Source of the DNA: Pseudomonas fluorescens
Lineage (GTDB): Bacteria; Pseudomonadota; Gammaproteobacteria; Pseudomonadales; Pseudomonadaceae
DNA: 64,000 nt
Direction: 5' to 3'
NCBI RefSeq assembly: GCF_001708445.1
Contig: NZ_CP015637.1
Location: forward strand, 372,001-436,000
The notes beneath the pieces were generated by a model. It was given only the letters and a program-made list of their open reading frames with translations, was not told the origin of the DNA and ran no database searches. The position numbers and the translations under genes were made by a program. Shown here piece after piece: positions 47,663 through 57,694 of this stretch (the stretch's first letter is position 1; the number at the start of each line of letters is the position of its first letter).

Positions 47663-48418
47663 CTAGAGGTACTTCGCCATGATCTGGTCGACCACACCCT
47701 CCTTGCGCAGTTGGTCCAACGCCGCCTGCAGCTTCGCCACGGTCTCATCCGGCACATCCTTGTTCAGCGCGAGATAGAGTTGGGCGCTGTTGAAGCGCAG
47801 CACCGTCTTGAGCCCGGTCACACCCACCTGGCGTGCCAGGTAACGCCCGGCGGGATCGCCGGTCGCCCAAAGGTCGATCTGGCCGTCCATGAGCTTTTGC
47901 GCATTGTCCTGGTCGCGCAGCACCACCAGCGGGGTCAAGCCCTGCTTCTCCAGCGTCTGGGCAATCGCATCACCTTTATAGGCGCCGATCTTGTAGCGGC
48001 GCGCCTGCTCAAGGTCGGCAAGCTGGATCTTACTGTCGGCCTTGGCCAGCAGCACCCAGTCGTCCGGGCCAATGGGGCCGACCCATTTGAACAGCGCTTC
48101 GCGATCCGGCAGGCGCGCCATGACAAATACGCCGTAGCCGGGTTTCTCCAGGGCGAGCTTGTAGATTCGCTCCCAGGGGAAACGCAGGGTGAGGTTGTAG
48201 GAAATGCCGGCGCGCTTGAAGGTTTCTCGCACGATGTCCACGGCGATGCCTTCGATGTTCTCTTCCTTGGCGAAGTTCTTGCCGTTTTTCGCCATGTTGT
48301 AGGGCGGGAAATTTTCCGTCAGCAGCACCAGGGAGGTATCAGACGGTTCTTCGGCGTGAGCTGCACTCACCATAAAAATGGAGGTGCTGGCGAGGGCAAG
48401 CAGCAGGGTCTTGAACAT
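47663..48418 (-). CDS. Periplasmic solute-binding protein (amino-acid type)
   Basis: 251-aa protein of the extracellular solute-binding family 3. Signal peptide about 1-21 (MFKTLLLALASTSIFMVSAAHA). The mature protein starts EEPSDTSLVLLTENFPPYN, the typical entry of this family, and shows the GDAIAQTLEKQG and DLWATGDPAGRY regions of the second lobe. No permease or ATPase genes are adjacent, so its transporter partner is elsewhere or it acts alone as a sensor-like binding protein. Substrate unknown. It lies 66 bases downstream of hisF in the same direction. Confidence 0.88.
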   Translation of the reverse strand: MFKTLLLALASTSIFMVSAAHAEEPSDTSLVLLTENFPPYNMAKNGKNFAKEENIEGIAVDIVRETFKRAGISYNLTLRFPWERIYKLALEKPGYGVFVMARLPDREALFKWVGPIGPDDWVLLAKADSKIQLADLEQARRYKIGAYKGDAIAQTLEKQGLTPLVVLRDQDNAQKLMDGQIDLWATGDPAGRYLARQVGVTGLKTVLRFNSAQLYLALNKDVPDETVAKLQAALDQLRKEGVVDQIMAKYL

Positions 48419-48484
48419 GAAGGCTACCGGAATCCATGGCAAGCGCAGAGAGTGCCGCGCGCCCGCCATGGTGTCCAGCAGCGT

Positions 48485-49255
48485 TTAGCGAACGACGATA
48501 CCGCGCGCCGCCATGTAGGCCTTGGCCTCGGGGACGGTGTATTCGCCAAAGTGGAAAATACTCGCCGCCAGCACCGCGCTGGCGTGGCCTTCGATCACGC
48601 CATCGGCCAGGTGTTGCAGGTTACCGACGCCGCCGGAGGCGATCACCGGGATACCCAGCGCATCACTGATCGCGCGGGTCACGCCCAGGTCGAAGCCGTT
48701 TTTCATGCCGTCCTGGTCCATGCTGGTCAGCAGGATTTCACCGGCGCCCAGGCCTTCCATCTTCATCGCCCACTCCACTGCGTCCAGCCCGGTTGGCTTG
48801 CGCCCGCCGTGGGTGAAGATCTCCCAGCGCGGGGTTTCGCCGGGGCCGGAGACTTTCTTGGCGTCGATGGCCACCACGATGCATTGCGAGCCAAAGTGCT
48901 GCGCGGCTTCGCCGACGAACTCCGGGTTGAACACGGCCGCGGTGTTGATCGAGACCTTGTCCGCGCCGGCATTGAGCAGGTTGCGGATGTCTTGCACGGT
49001 GCGCACGCCACCGCCCACGGTCAGCGGGATAAACACCTGGCTGGCCATGCGTTCGACGGTGTGCAACGTGGTATCGCGGCCGTCGACGCTGGCGGTGATG
49101 TCGAGAAAGGTAATCTCGTCGGCACCTTGTTCATCGTAGCGGCGAGCGATTTCCACCGGATCGCCGGCGTCACGAATGTTCTCGAACTTGACGCCCTTGA
49201 CCACGCGACCGTTGTCGACGTCCAGGCAAGGGATGATGCGTTTGGCCAGCGCCAT
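48485..49255 (-). CDS. hisF: Imidazole glycerol phosphate synthase, cyclase subunit
   Basis: Forms imidazole glycerol phosphate and AICAR from PRFAR with ammonia from HisH. 256 aa TIM barrel, normal size. The N-terminal [11 protein letters not shown] contains the catalytic Asp near residue 11, and the second catalytic Asp lies in [14 protein letters not shown]. It is the last gene of the his cluster, nine bases after hisA. Confidence 0.98.
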   Translation of the reverse strand: MALAKRIIPCLDVDNGRVVKGVKFENIRDAGDPVEIARRYDEQGADEITFLDITASVDGRDTTLHTVERMASQVFIPLTVGGGVRTVQDIRNLLNAGADKVSINTAAVFNPEFVGEAAQHFGSQCIVVAIDAKKVSGPGETPRWEIFTHGGRKPTGLDAVEWAMKMEGLGAGEILLTSMDQDGMKNGFDLGVTRAISDALGIPVIASGGVGNLQHLADGVIEGHASAVLAASIFHFGEYTVPEAKAYMAARGIVVR

Positions 49256-49264
49256 GGTCAGTCC

Positions 49265-50002
49265 TCAGCCGTTGTAGGCATCGCAGTAAGCCTGGGCTTC
49301 GGCGACGTCCAGGGTGCCTTCGTAGATCGCGCGACCGGTAATGGCGCCGATGATCCCAGGAGCCTTGGCGTCCAACAGCGACTTGATGTCGCCCAGGTTG
49401 TGAATACCGCCGGAAGCAATCACCGGAATCTTCGTCGCCGCCGCCAGTGCCGCAGTGAACGGTACGTTACAGCCCTGCATCATGCCGTCTTTGGCGATGT
49501 CGGTATAAACGATGGCGGACACACCGTCGGCCTCGAACTGCCTGGCCAGGTCGATGACTTGCACGGTGCTGATTTCAGCCCAGCCGTCGGTGGCGACGAA
49601 ACCGTCCTTGGCGTCCAGGCCGACGATCACCTTGCCAGGGAACGCGCGGCAGGCTTCGGCGACGAACGCCGGGTCTTTCACCGCCTTGGTGCCGATGATC
49701 ACGTAGCTCACGCCCGCTTTCACGTAGTGCTCGATGGTTTCCAGGGAGCGGATACCGCCGCCGATCTGGATCGGCAGGTTCGGGTAGCGCTTGGCGATCG
49801 CGGTGACCACCTCGCCATTGACCGGCTGGCCTTCGAAGGCGCCGTTCAAGTCCACCAGATGCAGACGACGGCAGCCCCCTTCCACCCATTTGGCAGCCAT
49901 GCTCACCGGGTCATCGGAGAACACGGTGGAGTCTTCCATACGGCCTTGGCGCAGACGTACGCAGGCGCCGTCCTTGAGATCGATAGCGGGGATAATCAGC
50001 AT
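49265..50002 (-). CDS. hisA: ProFAR isomerase (HisA)
   Basis: TIM-barrel isomerase of histidine biosynthesis, converting ProFAR to PRFAR. 245 aa. Catalytic Asp residues are in IPAIDLKDG (near 8) and in [10 protein letters not shown] (near 130). The half-barrel repeat seen in HisA/HisF is apparent in the two GGI motifs (QIGGGIRS and ASGGIHN). A DUF2164 gene lies 39 bases upstream. Confidence 0.98.
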   Translation of the reverse strand: MLIIPAIDLKDGACVRLRQGRMEDSTVFSDDPVSMAAKWVEGGCRRLHLVDLNGAFEGQPVNGEVVTAIAKRYPNLPIQIGGGIRSLETIEHYVKAGVSYVIIGTKAVKDPAFVAEACRAFPGKVIVGLDAKDGFVATDGWAEISTVQVIDLARQFEADGVSAIVYTDIAKDGMMQGCNVPFTAALAAATKIPVIASGGIHNLGDIKSLLDAKAPGIIGAITGRAIYEGTLDVAEAQAYCDAYNG

Positions 50003-50041
50003 CTGGCAAACCTTATTCGATATTCAGCAATGCTTGGGAAA

Positions 50042-50299
50042 TCAGGGTTTCTCAAGCGACCACAGGTCGCTTTCGATGCTTTCGAACCTTTCTTTAAGGA
50101 GCGTCTGCGTATCGAAAATCGCCCTGTTGTAATAATGCGGAGCCACTTCGGTGGTGAACAACTCAAGAATCTCGGCGACCTCGAACGAGCCCAGCTTGAG
50201 CTCGAAGCGATCCTCCATGAAGCGCTTGATCTTGTCGGTGGCCTCACGCTCCTGCTCAGGCGTGAGGTTCAAGATCGGCTGCTTCGGTTTCCTGGCCAT
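50042..50299 (-). CDS. DUF2164 family protein inside the his cluster
   Basis: 85-aa soluble protein of the DUF2164 family, of unknown function. It is mostly helical with charged residues: EQEREATDKIKRFMEDRF near the start and a later YYNRAIFDTQTLLKERFESIE. Its ATG directly follows the hisH stop codon (TAAATG, no gap), so it is translated with hisH. The constant position between hisH and hisA suggests it is tied to this operon; no role in histidine synthesis is shown. Confidence 0.88.
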   Translation of the reverse strand: MARKPKQPILNLTPEQEREATDKIKRFMEDRFELKLGSFEVAEILELFTTEVAPHYYNRAIFDTQTLLKERFESIESDLWSLEKP

Positions 50300-50938
50300 T
50301 TACCAGCGCCCATCCCAGGCGGCGAAGTTCTGCAGCAATTGCAGGCCATGGGTATGGCTCTTCTCCGGGTGGAACTGCACGGCAAAACGCGAACCTTCGG
50401 CCAACGCAGCGGCGAAGTCGACGCCGTAGTGCCCACCCCCCACCACCTGGCGCGGGTTACCGGCGGCGATGTAGTAGCTGTGCACGAAGTAGAAACGCGC
50501 CATGTCCGGAATGTCGTGCCACAGTGGGTGATGCACCGCCTGGCTGACTTCGTTCCAGCCCATGTGCGGGACTTTCAGGTGGGCGCCGTCTTCATGCAGG
50601 TCCTTGCCGAAGAACTTCACCTGGCCGGGAAACAGGCCGATGCAGTCGACGCCGTCGTTCTCTTCACTGCTGTCGAGCAAGGCTTGCATGCCCACGCAGA
50701 TGCCGAGGAACGGGCGATCCTGGCTGACTTCGCGCACCAGGCTGTCAAAGCCCAGGCGGCGAATTTCAGCCATGCAATCGCGAATCGCGCCGACACCCGG
50801 GAATACCACGCGGTCGGCTTCGCGAATCACATTGGCGTCGCTGGTGATCAGCACCTTGCCGGCCCCGACGTGCTCGAGGGCCTTGGCCACCGAGTGCAGG
50901 TTACCCATGCCGTAATCGATAACCGCGACCGTCTGCAT
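50300..50938 (-). CDS. hisH: Imidazole glycerol phosphate synthase, glutaminase subunit
   Basis: Class I glutamine amidotransferase that supplies ammonia to HisF. 212 aa. The nucleophile Cys is in [10 protein letters not shown] near residue 82; the His and Glu of the triad are in FHPEKSH near the C-terminus. The hisB stop codon and the hisH start codon overlap by one base (TAATG), so translation is coupled. Confidence 0.98.
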   Translation of the reverse strand: MQTVAVIDYGMGNLHSVAKALEHVGAGKVLITSDANVIREADRVVFPGVGAIRDCMAEIRRLGFDSLVREVSQDRPFLGICVGMQALLDSSEENDGVDCIGLFPGQVKFFGKDLHEDGAHLKVPHMGWNEVSQAVHHPLWHDIPDMARFYFVHSYYIAAGNPRQVVGGGHYGVDFAAALAEGSRFAVQFHPEKSHTHGLQLLQNFAAWDGRW

Positions 50939-51531
50939 TACAGGACGCCCTTGGTCGAGGGCATTTGCCCGGCCATACGCTCATCCAGCTCCACCGCCAT
51001 GCGCAGCGCGCGGCCGAAAGCCTTGAACACGGTTTCGATCTGGTGGTGGGTGTTGGTGCCGCGCAGGTTGTCGATGTGCAGGCTCACCAGCGCATGGTTG
51101 ACGAAGCCCTGGAAGAATTCCTGGAACAGGTCGACGTCGAAGCCGCCCACGGTGGCGCGGGTGTAGGGCACGTGCATCTGCAGGCCTGGGCGGCCGGAGA
51201 AGTCGATGACCACGCGCGACAGCGCTTCGTCCAGCGGGACATAGGCGTGGCCGTAGCGACGGATGCCTTTTTTGTCGCCAATGGCCTTGGCAAACGCCTG
51301 GCCGAGGGTGATGCCTACGTCTTCCACCGTGTGGTGGTCGTCGATATGCAGGTCGCCCTTGCTGACGATATCCAGGTCGATCAGCCCGTGACGGGCGATC
51401 TGGTCCAGCATGTGCTCAAGAAAAGGTACACCGATATCAAATCGGGCCTTTCCGGTGCCATCCAGGTTGATCGAGGCTTTGATCTGGGTTTCCAGAGTGT
51501 CGCGCTCGACGGACGCCTTACGTTCGGCCAT
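50938..51531 (-). CDS. hisB: Imidazoleglycerol-phosphate dehydratase
   Basis: Monofunctional dehydratase that makes imidazole acetol phosphate; Mn-dependent and forms large homooligomers. 197 aa starting at the ATG at 51529-51531 ([19 protein letters not shown]), with GGAG six bases upstream. The metal-binding HHTVEDVG repeat near residue 72 and the later [10 protein letters not shown] pattern fit the family. It is the first gene of hisB-hisH-DUF2164-hisA-hisF. Confidence 0.98.
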   Translation of the reverse strand: MAERKASVERDTLETQIKASINLDGTGKARFDIGVPFLEHMLDQIARHGLIDLDIVSKGDLHIDDHHTVEDVGITLGQAFAKAIGDKKGIRRYGHAYVPLDEALSRVVIDFSGRPGLQMHVPYTRATVGGFDVDLFQEFFQGFVNHALVSLHIDNLRGTNTHHQIETVFKAFGRALRMAVELDERMAGQMPSTKGVL

Positions 51532-51685
51532 CACCAGCTCCGCAAAATCATTGGGCGAAAAAGGCAGCCATTATAGGGGCGCGGGCGCTAAACAGAAACA
51601 TCGAAGGGGATAAGACTGATGGAGTGTCGGGGATAGACATGTGCATACAAGCAAGAGCGGGCTTATGTGTCGAAGCAGACTTGTC

Positions 51686-51816
51686 GTGGCGAGCGGGCTT
51701 GCCCCGCGTTGGGCTGCGCAGCAGCCCCAAAATATACCAACGCGTTCTGACGGGAAGAACGCGTTGGTTTTATTGGGCTGCTGCGCAGCCCAACGCGGGG
51801 CAAGCCCGCTCGCCAC
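51686..51816. repeat. Long REPIN, TGTGGCGAGCGGGCTTG-type
   Basis: Inverted arms of over 40 bases starting GTGGCGAGCGGGCTTGCCCC, with GGGCTGCGCAGCAGCCC as the inner stem, around a loop containing its own GAACGCGTTGG-type repeat. It fills the 300-base gap between the convergent hisB and OFA-transporter sides. Type C; the other copy is at 19448. Confidence 0.92.
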
Positions 51817-51855
51817 AACCCCCAACACGCCTGGGACCACAAGGCATGCGCGGTG

Positions 51856-53517
51856 TCAGTGGAACAGCACCGCCGTCTTCTGCAGGGTCACCCACACCCC
51901 CCATGCCAACGGAATACCCACCACCAACCAGGCCGCAACAGCCAGCGGCTTGCTGCCGGCGGAGGCTTTCCACTCCAGCACAGTCGTGGCATCAGCACCT
52001 TTGTCATGACCCAGCGCCTGTTCGGCAGCCAGCTCGGCATCGGTCATGAAGTACTTGTCGGCCACAGGACGCACCAGCATGTTGCAGATGAACCCCAGCA
52101 CCAGCAGACCCGCCAGGATGTACAAGGTGATGTCGTAGGCCGCAGCGCGTTCAACGCCGATGCTCAACTGGTATTCACGCAGGTAGTTGACCAGCACCGG
52201 GCCCAACACGCCCGCCGCCGCCCAGGCAGTCAGCAGGCGACCGTGGATCGCGCCGACCATCTGGGTACCGAACAGGTCGGCCAGGTACGCCGGAACCGTC
52301 GCAAAACCACCGCCGTACATCGACAGGATGATGCAGAACGCCGCCACGAACAGCGCCACGTTACCCAGGTGCCCCAGGTTCGGGATCAGCGCGTACAGGG
52401 CAAAGCCCAGGGCGAAGAACACGAAGTAGGTGTTTTTACGGCCCAGGTAGTCGGAGAACGACGCCCAGAAGAACCGGCCACCAATGTTGAACAGGCTCAA
52501 CAGCCCAGTGAAGCCCGCAGCAATGGCCGCGATCGACGCCAGTTGCCCCGCATCCAGCTGGCCAAACGGTACATCCACACCCAGCAGCTTGCCGCCAAAC
52601 ACTTCCTGCAGCAGCGGCGAAGCCATGCCCAGGATGCCGATACCGGCGGAGACGTTCAGGCACAGCACCAGCCATACCAGGCGGAATTGCGGGGTTTTCC
52701 AGGCCACGTTCACATGCACGTGACGGTGGGTGATCATCGAGTTGCTGGCTTTTTTCGCCGGTGCGGTCCAGCCCTCAGGCTTCCAGCCGGTCGGCGGAAC
52801 ACGGTACGACAGTGCGCCACCGATCATGAATACGAAGTAGATCGCCGCCATCACCAGGAAGCTTTGCCACACGCCCACGCTGGTCGGCGAAGCAAAGTGC
52901 CCCATCAACGCAGCGGCCAGCGGCGCGCCAACCATGGCGCCACCGCCGAAGCCCATGATCGCCATGCCGGTCGCCATGCCGCGCTTGTCCGGGAACCACT
53001 TGATCAGGGTGGACACGGGCGAGATATAGCCCAGGCCCAGGCCGATACCGCCAATAACCCCGGAACCGATCCACATCAGCCAGATCTGGTGGGTGTAGAT
53101 CCCCAGCGCCGAGATCAACAGGCCGCCGCACCAGCACAGCGCCGATACAACACCCGCCTTGCGTGGCCCGGCATGTTCCAGCCAGCCGCCCCAGATCGCT
53201 GCCGAGCAGCCCAGGAAGATGAAGAACAGGGTGTAGATCCAGCCCAGCATAGAGATGGGCCAATCGCATTGGGACGAGAAGACTTGGGCGATAAAGCTCA
53301 TGTCCGGCGCACAGGCAACAGGTGCGGTGATACCCAGCGCCTTGGAGAGTGGCAGCCAGAACACCGAAAAACCGTAGGCCATGCCGATGCACAAGTGGAT
53401 GGCCAGGGCGGCCGGTGGAACCAGCCAGCGGTTGAAACCGGGCTTGGCGATGATGCGTTCCTTGGACAGGAACGCAGGCTGTGCGGCAGTAATACTCGCC
53501 GCCATGCTAGTACTCAT
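51856..53517 (-). CDS. MFS transporter, OFA (oxalate/formate antiporter) family
   Basis: 553-aa inner-membrane protein of the OFA subfamily with about twelve hydrophobic segments. N-terminal segments begin LVPPAALAIHLCIGMAYGFSV; the loop 2-3 region (GWLEHAGPRKAGV) and the loop DKRGMATGMAIMGFGGGAM match the family. Its C-terminal segment is longer than usual (about 40 residues past the last helix, ending TLQKTAVLFH). GGGGGA lies before the ATG. Substrate unknown. It is divergent from asmA. Confidence 0.85.
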   Translation of the reverse strand: MSTSMAASITAAQPAFLSKERIIAKPGFNRWLVPPAALAIHLCIGMAYGFSVFWLPLSKALGITAPVACAPDMSFIAQVFSSQCDWPISMLGWIYTLFFIFLGCSAAIWGGWLEHAGPRKAGVVSALCWCGGLLISALGIYTHQIWLMWIGSGVIGGIGLGLGYISPVSTLIKWFPDKRGMATGMAIMGFGGGAMVGAPLAAALMGHFASPTSVGVWQSFLVMAAIYFVFMIGGALSYRVPPTGWKPEGWTAPAKKASNSMITHRHVHVNVAWKTPQFRLVWLVLCLNVSAGIGILGMASPLLQEVFGGKLLGVDVPFGQLDAGQLASIAAIAAGFTGLLSLFNIGGRFFWASFSDYLGRKNTYFVFFALGFALYALIPNLGHLGNVALFVAAFCIILSMYGGGFATVPAYLADLFGTQMVGAIHGRLLTAWAAAGVLGPVLVNYLREYQLSIGVERAAAYDITLYILAGLLVLGFICNMLVRPVADKYFMTDAELAAEQALGHDKGADATTVLEWKASAGSKPLAVAAWLVVGIPLAWGVWVTLQKTAVLFH

Positions 53518-53841
53518 TGGTGTTTCCCCCAGTTGTTAGTATGTGTTCGTCAGGCGCTCTCTCCCTCGGCCTTGCACGCAAAGCGTGGCCGTTTTGTTGA
53601 GTAGAGCTCCATTTAGGCGCGACCTTAAGTCGCAGAAGGCGAACGAACGTGCAGAGATTAGCATCAGTGGACGCCATAAAAACCAAAGTGCCACTACGTT
53701 TTTCGGATTTTTTGCACTTTTTGACGTCAAAATTCCGTTTTCCTGGCCCTAGATACAATGTAACGATCTGTGAACTGACGCCGGTCGTCGGGCGTTATAC
53801 TCTGCGGCTACATTTTGAAATCGACATACAAGGACTCGCCC
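53518..53841. other. Divergent promoter region between the OFA transporter and asmA
   Basis: 324 bases without a convincing gene. A possible promoter for asmA is the stretch ending in TTATACT at about 53793-53799. I see no repeat or RNA structure, and small reading frames here have no ribosome-binding site. Confidence 0.4.
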
Positions 53842-56052
53842 ATGAAAGCGTTCGGCAAAATCCTGGGTCTGGTACTTCTCGGGTTGTTGCTGATCATTGT
53901 GGCTCTCGGCTTTGCCCTGACCCATCTCTTCGATCCCAACGACTATAAAGACGAGATTCGCCAGATTGCCCGCGACAAGGCCCACATCGAGCTGACGCTC
54001 AATGGCGATATCGGTTGGAGCCTGTTCCCGTGGCTGGGCCTGGAGTTGCACGAAGCCAGCGTCGCGACCCTGACCAACCCGACCCAACCGTTCGCTGACC
54101 TGCAGATGCTCGGCCTGTCGGTACGCGTGCTGCCGTTGCTGCGCCGCGAGGTGCAGATGAGCGATGTGCGTGTCGAGGGCCTCAATCTGCGCCTGAACCG
54201 TGACAAGCAGGGCCATGGCAACTGGGAAGACATCGGTAAGACCGCGCCGGAGGCAGGTACCGCCACCCCTGCCCCAGTGGAGCAGTCTGCCGAGCACGAA
54301 CCGGAAAAACCGCCAAAACCGATCCGCCTCGATATCGACAGCCTGACGATCAACAACGCCCGCATCGAATACAACGATGAGCAGACCGGCAAGCAGTTCA
54401 GCGCCGAAAGCATCCAGCTGAGCGCCGGTGCCGTGCACGAAGGGGCAAGCATTCCGCTGAAACTCACGGCCTTTTTCGGCAGTAACCAACCGGTGATGCG
54501 CGTCAAGACCGAGCTCAACGGCAACCTGCGCATTCAACGCGCCCTCAAGCGCTACCAGTTCGAAGACATGAAACTCAGCGGCGAAGCCACCGGTGAACCG
54601 CTGCAAGGCAAGACCGTGACCTTCTCCACCCAGGGTCAACTGCTGGTGGACCTGGCGGCCAACATTGCCGAGTGGACCAACCTGAAACTCTCGGCCAACC
54701 AGCTGCGCGCACTCGGCGAGCTGAAGGTCAACGACCTCGACAAGACACCGCAGATCAGTGGCGCACTGTCCATCGCCCAGTTTGACCTGGCCACGTTCCT
54801 CGACAGCATCGGCAACCCGCTGCCGCATATGGCCGAGGGCAGCCTGAGCAAGGTCGAACTGGTCAGCCGCCTCAAGGGCACGCCGACCAGCATGGCGCTG
54901 GAAGACCTGAACCTGAAACTCGACGGCAGCACCTTTACCGGTCGCATCGCGGTGGACGATTTCGCCAAGCAGTCACTGCGCGTGCAACTGAAGGGCGACA
55001 CGTTCAACGCCGACAACTACCTGCCAGCCAAGTCCGACGCCGCCAAAGGCGCCGCCGCTGCACGCCAGGCCGAAGTCCAGAACAGCGAAGCCGGCGCGAT
55101 GGCCGCCGGTGGCACCACACCGCTGCCGGACGCCCCGACCAAGGGCGCCTGGAGCACCGACAAGCTGCTGCCACTGACCCGCCTGCGCACCCTGGATGTG
55201 AATGCCGACCTCACCTTTGGGCAACTGACCCTGAGCAAGCTGCCAATCCAGAACGCGGCACTGAAGGCCACCGGCCTCGACGGCCAGCTCAAGCTCGACA
55301 CCCTGAGCGGCGGCCTCTACAACGGCACCTTCCAGGCCAACGGCACCCTCGATGTGCGCCAGGATATTCCGGTACTGGCGCTGCAGAGCCGCATCAAGCA
55401 GGTGCCGGTCGAACGCATCCTGCAAGCCCAAGGGCAAAATCCGCCGGTGAAAGGCCTGGTCACCCTCGACAGCAACCTCAGCGGCCGCGGCAACAGCCAA
55501 AAGGCCCTGATCGACAGCCTCAACGGCACCGCCAGCTTCGTGATCAACAATGGCGTGTTGCTCAACGCCAACCTTGAACAGCAGTTGTGCACCGGTATTG
55601 CCCTGCTCAACCGCAAGACCTTGAACAGCGAGCCACGTGGCAAGGACACACCGTTCGAGGAACTGAAGGGCAACCTGAGCTTCCGCAATGGCGTAGCCAA
55701 TAACCCTGACCTGAAAGTGCGTATCCCAGGCCTCACGGTGAACGGCAACGGTGACATCGACCTGCGTGTGCTCGGCATGGATTATCGGGTGGGCATCATC
55801 GTCGAAGGCGACCAACGCGAAGTACCGGACCCGGCGTGTGAAGTAGGCGCCAACTTCCAGGGCATCGAAGTTCCGTTACGTTGCCGTGGCCCGCTGGAAC
55901 TGGGCGCCAAGGCATGCCGCCTGGACAAGGATGGCCTGGGCCAGGTCGCCATCAAGGCTGCCGGCAACCGCCTCAACGAGAAGCTGGAAGAGAAGCTCGA
56001 CAAGGTAAACCCGCAACTCAAAGATGCGTTGAAAGGCCTGTTCAAACGATGA
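53842..56052 (+). CDS. asmA: AsmA family protein
   Basis: 736-aa envelope protein. An N-terminal transmembrane helix (ILGLVLLGLLLIIVALGFAL, about 5-25) anchors a long periplasmic domain with the AsmA pattern (GDIGWSLFPWLGLEL near 62). Members of the family span the periplasm and help lipid transport to the outer membrane. AAGGA lies nine bases before the ATG at 53842. A Pro/Ala-rich insertion (about 135-160) breaks the domain. The stop overlaps mutY (ATGA). Confidence 0.94.
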   Translation: MKAFGKILGLVLLGLLLIIVALGFALTHLFDPNDYKDEIRQIARDKAHIELTLNGDIGWSLFPWLGLELHEASVATLTNPTQPFADLQMLGLSVRVLPLLRREVQMSDVRVEGLNLRLNRDKQGHGNWEDIGKTAPEAGTATPAPVEQSAEHEPEKPPKPIRLDIDSLTINNARIEYNDEQTGKQFSAESIQLSAGAVHEGASIPLKLTAFFGSNQPVMRVKTELNGNLRIQRALKRYQFEDMKLSGEATGEPLQGKTVTFSTQGQLLVDLAANIAEWTNLKLSANQLRALGELKVNDLDKTPQISGALSIAQFDLATFLDSIGNPLPHMAEGSLSKVELVSRLKGTPTSMALEDLNLKLDGSTFTGRIAVDDFAKQSLRVQLKGDTFNADNYLPAKSDAAKGAAAARQAEVQNSEAGAMAAGGTTPLPDAPTKGAWSTDKLLPLTRLRTLDVNADLTFGQLTLSKLPIQNAALKATGLDGQLKLDTLSGGLYNGTFQANGTLDVRQDIPVLALQSRIKQVPVERILQAQGQNPPVKGLVTLDSNLSGRGNSQKALIDSLNGTASFVINNGVLLNANLEQQLCTGIALLNRKTLNSEPRGKDTPFEELKGNLSFRNGVANNPDLKVRIPGLTVNGNGDIDLRVLGMDYRVGIIVEGDQREVPDPACEVGANFQGIEVPLRCRGPLELGAKACRLDKDGLGQVAIKAAGNRLNEKLEEKLDKVNPQLKDALKGLFKR

Positions 56053-57116
56053 GAAACGAGCAGTTTTCGCAGGCGGTGCTGAATTGGTACGACCGCCACG
56101 GTCGCCATGACCTGCCCTGGCAACAGGGCATCACCCCTTACCGGGTGTGGGTCTCGGAGATCATGTTGCAACAGACCCAGGTCAGCACCGTGCTCAACTA
56201 CTTCGACCGTTTCATGGCTTCGCTGCCAACCGTCGAAGCCCTGGCCGCCGCCCCGGAAGATGAAGTGCTGCACCTGTGGACCGGCCTGGGCTACTACACC
56301 CGGGCACGCAACCTGCAAAAGACCGCGAAGATCGTCGTGGCCGAGTACGGCGGCGAGTTTCCCCGCGATGTCGAAAAACTCACCGGGCTGCCCGGTATCG
56401 GCCTGTCCACGGCCGGTGCAATTGCCAGCCTGAGCATGGGCCTGCGCGCACCGATCCTCGACGGCAACGTCAAGCGCGTCCTGGCGCGCTATACCGCTCA
56501 GGAGGGCTACCCCGGCGACCCGAAGGTCGCCAAGCAACTCTGGGCCACCGCCGAGCGCTTCACCCCGCAGACCCGCGTCAACGCCTACACCCAGGCGATG
56601 ATGGACATGGGCGCAACCCTCTGCACCCGCAGCAAGCCCAGTTGCCTGTTATGCCCGCTGGAAAAAGGCTGCGAAGCCCATATGCTCGGCCTGGAGACAC
56701 GCTACCCGACCCCCAAGCCACGCAAGGCCATCCCCCAGAAGCGCACGCTGATGCCAATGCTGGCCAACGCCGAGGGCGCTATCCTGCTTTACCGTCGCCC
56801 TTCCACGGGCCTGTGGGGCGGTTTGTGGAGCTTGCCGGAGCTGGACGACCTCGACGACCTCGAACACCTTGCCCACCAGCATGCACTGGCCTTGGGCACG
56901 CAACAGGCACTGCCGGGGCTGATCCACACCTTCAGCCACTTCCAGCTGGCCATCGAACCCTGGCTGGTCCAGGTCGAGGAACCCGCCCATCACGTGGCCG
57001 AGGCCGACTGGCTCTGGTATAACCTCGCCACCCCGCCGCGCCTGGGCCTTGCCGCCCCGGTGAAAAAACTGCTGAAGCGCGCGGCTGAAGTATTGAACGC
57101 AGGAGAGTCGTCATGA
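56049..57116 (+). CDS. mutY: Adenine DNA glycosylase
   Basis: Base-excision enzyme that removes adenine opposite 8-oxoguanine. 355 aa from the ATG at 56049, which overlaps the asmA stop. Helix-hairpin-helix domain with [11 protein letters not shown] (Glu37, as in E. coli) and the catalytic Asp in [12 protein letters not shown] (near 138). The four Fe-S cysteines are in [17 protein letters not shown]. The C-terminal NUDIX-like domain recognises 8-oxoG. It is coupled to yggX by overlap, a conserved pair. Confidence 0.98.
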   Translation: MRNEQFSQAVLNWYDRHGRHDLPWQQGITPYRVWVSEIMLQQTQVSTVLNYFDRFMASLPTVEALAAAPEDEVLHLWTGLGYYTRARNLQKTAKIVVAEYGGEFPRDVEKLTGLPGIGLSTAGAIASLSMGLRAPILDGNVKRVLARYTAQEGYPGDPKVAKQLWATAERFTPQTRVNAYTQAMMDMGATLCTRSKPSCLLCPLEKGCEAHMLGLETRYPTPKPRKAIPQKRTLMPMLANAEGAILLYRRPSTGLWGGLWSLPELDDLDDLEHLAHQHALALGTQQALPGLIHTFSHFQLAIEPWLVQVEEPAHHVAEADWLWYNLATPPRLGLAAPVKKLLKRAAEVLNAGESS

Positions 57117-57385
57117 CCCGCACCGTAATGTGCCGCAAGTACAAAGAAGAACTGCCCGGCCTGGAACGCCCTCCATACCCAGGCGCCAAAGGCCAGGACG
57201 TGTTCGATCATGTTTCCGCCAAAGCCTGGGCCGACTGGCAAAAACACCAGACCCTGCTGATCAACGAAAAACGCCTGAACATGATGAACGCCGAAGACCG
57301 CAAATACCTGCAAGGTGAGATGGACAAGTATTTTTCCGGCGAGGATTACGCCAAGGCCGACGGCTACGTGCCGCCTGCTCAATAA
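57113..57385 (+). CDS. yggX: Oxidative damage protection / Fe(II)-trafficking protein
   Basis: Small cytosolic protein, 90 aa, that protects Fe-S clusters from oxidants. The family pattern [12 protein letters not shown] near residue 6 contains the conserved Cys. Its ATG overlaps the mutY stop (ATGA), so both are made together. Known members lie next to mutY, which also has an Fe-S cluster. Confidence 0.97.
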   Translation: MTRTVMCRKYKEELPGLERPPYPGAKGQDVFDHVSAKAWADWQKHQTLLINEKRLNMMNAEDRKYLQGEMDKYFSGEDYAKADGYVPPAQ

Positions 57386-57449
57386 TTGATCAAAAACCGG
57401 GGTCGGCACGTAAGCGACGGTAATAATTAAATATTTTTTGAAAACTTGC

Positions 57450-57478
57450 TTGACGACCCCCTGAAAAACCCGTTTAAT
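57450..57478 (+). promoter_or_regulatory. Sigma-70 promoter of tRNA-Phe
   Basis: TTGACG at 57450-57455 and TTTAAT at 57473-57478 are 17 bases apart, and the tRNA begins ten bases later. A strong AT-rich stretch upstream (TAATAATTAAATATTTTTTG) could act as an UP element. Confidence 0.8.
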
Positions 57479-57488
57479 GCGCCCCGTT

Positions 57489-57564
57489 GCCCAGATAGCT
57501 CAGTCGGTAGAGCAGGGGATTGAAAATCCCCGTGTCGGCGGTTCGATTCCGTCTCTGGGCACCA
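57489..57564 (+). tRNA. tRNA-Phe (anticodon GAA)
   Basis: 76-nt cloverleaf starting GCCCAGATAGCTCAGTCGG and ending TCTCTGGGCACCA with the CCA encoded. The acceptor stem GCCCAGA / TCTGGGC pairs, the anticodon loop reads TTGAAAA around GAA, and the T-arm contains GGTTCGATTCC. A strong promoter lies upstream and a terminator downstream. Confidence 0.98.
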
Positions 57565-57604
57565 CTATTAAGTTTCAGGTGGTGCAACTATCATCTGGAA
57601 CACA

Positions 57605-57633
57605 CAAAAAACCCGCCTGGTGCGGGTTTTTTG
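57605..57633 (+). terminator. Rho-independent terminator of tRNA-Phe
   Basis: Stem AACCCGC-CTGG-TGCGGGTT followed by TTTTTTG. It lies about 40 bases after the tRNA. Confidence 0.9.
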
Positions 57634-57694
57634 TTGCCTTGGATTTGGCGCCTTGATCAAGGGCGATTCAACATCGCCCCTGCCACTAAGTCAC

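Noticed and set aside
57489..57564. tRNA-Phe as the attachment site of a genomic island
   Set aside because: I found no second copy of the tRNA 3' end and no integrase in the following 6 kb.
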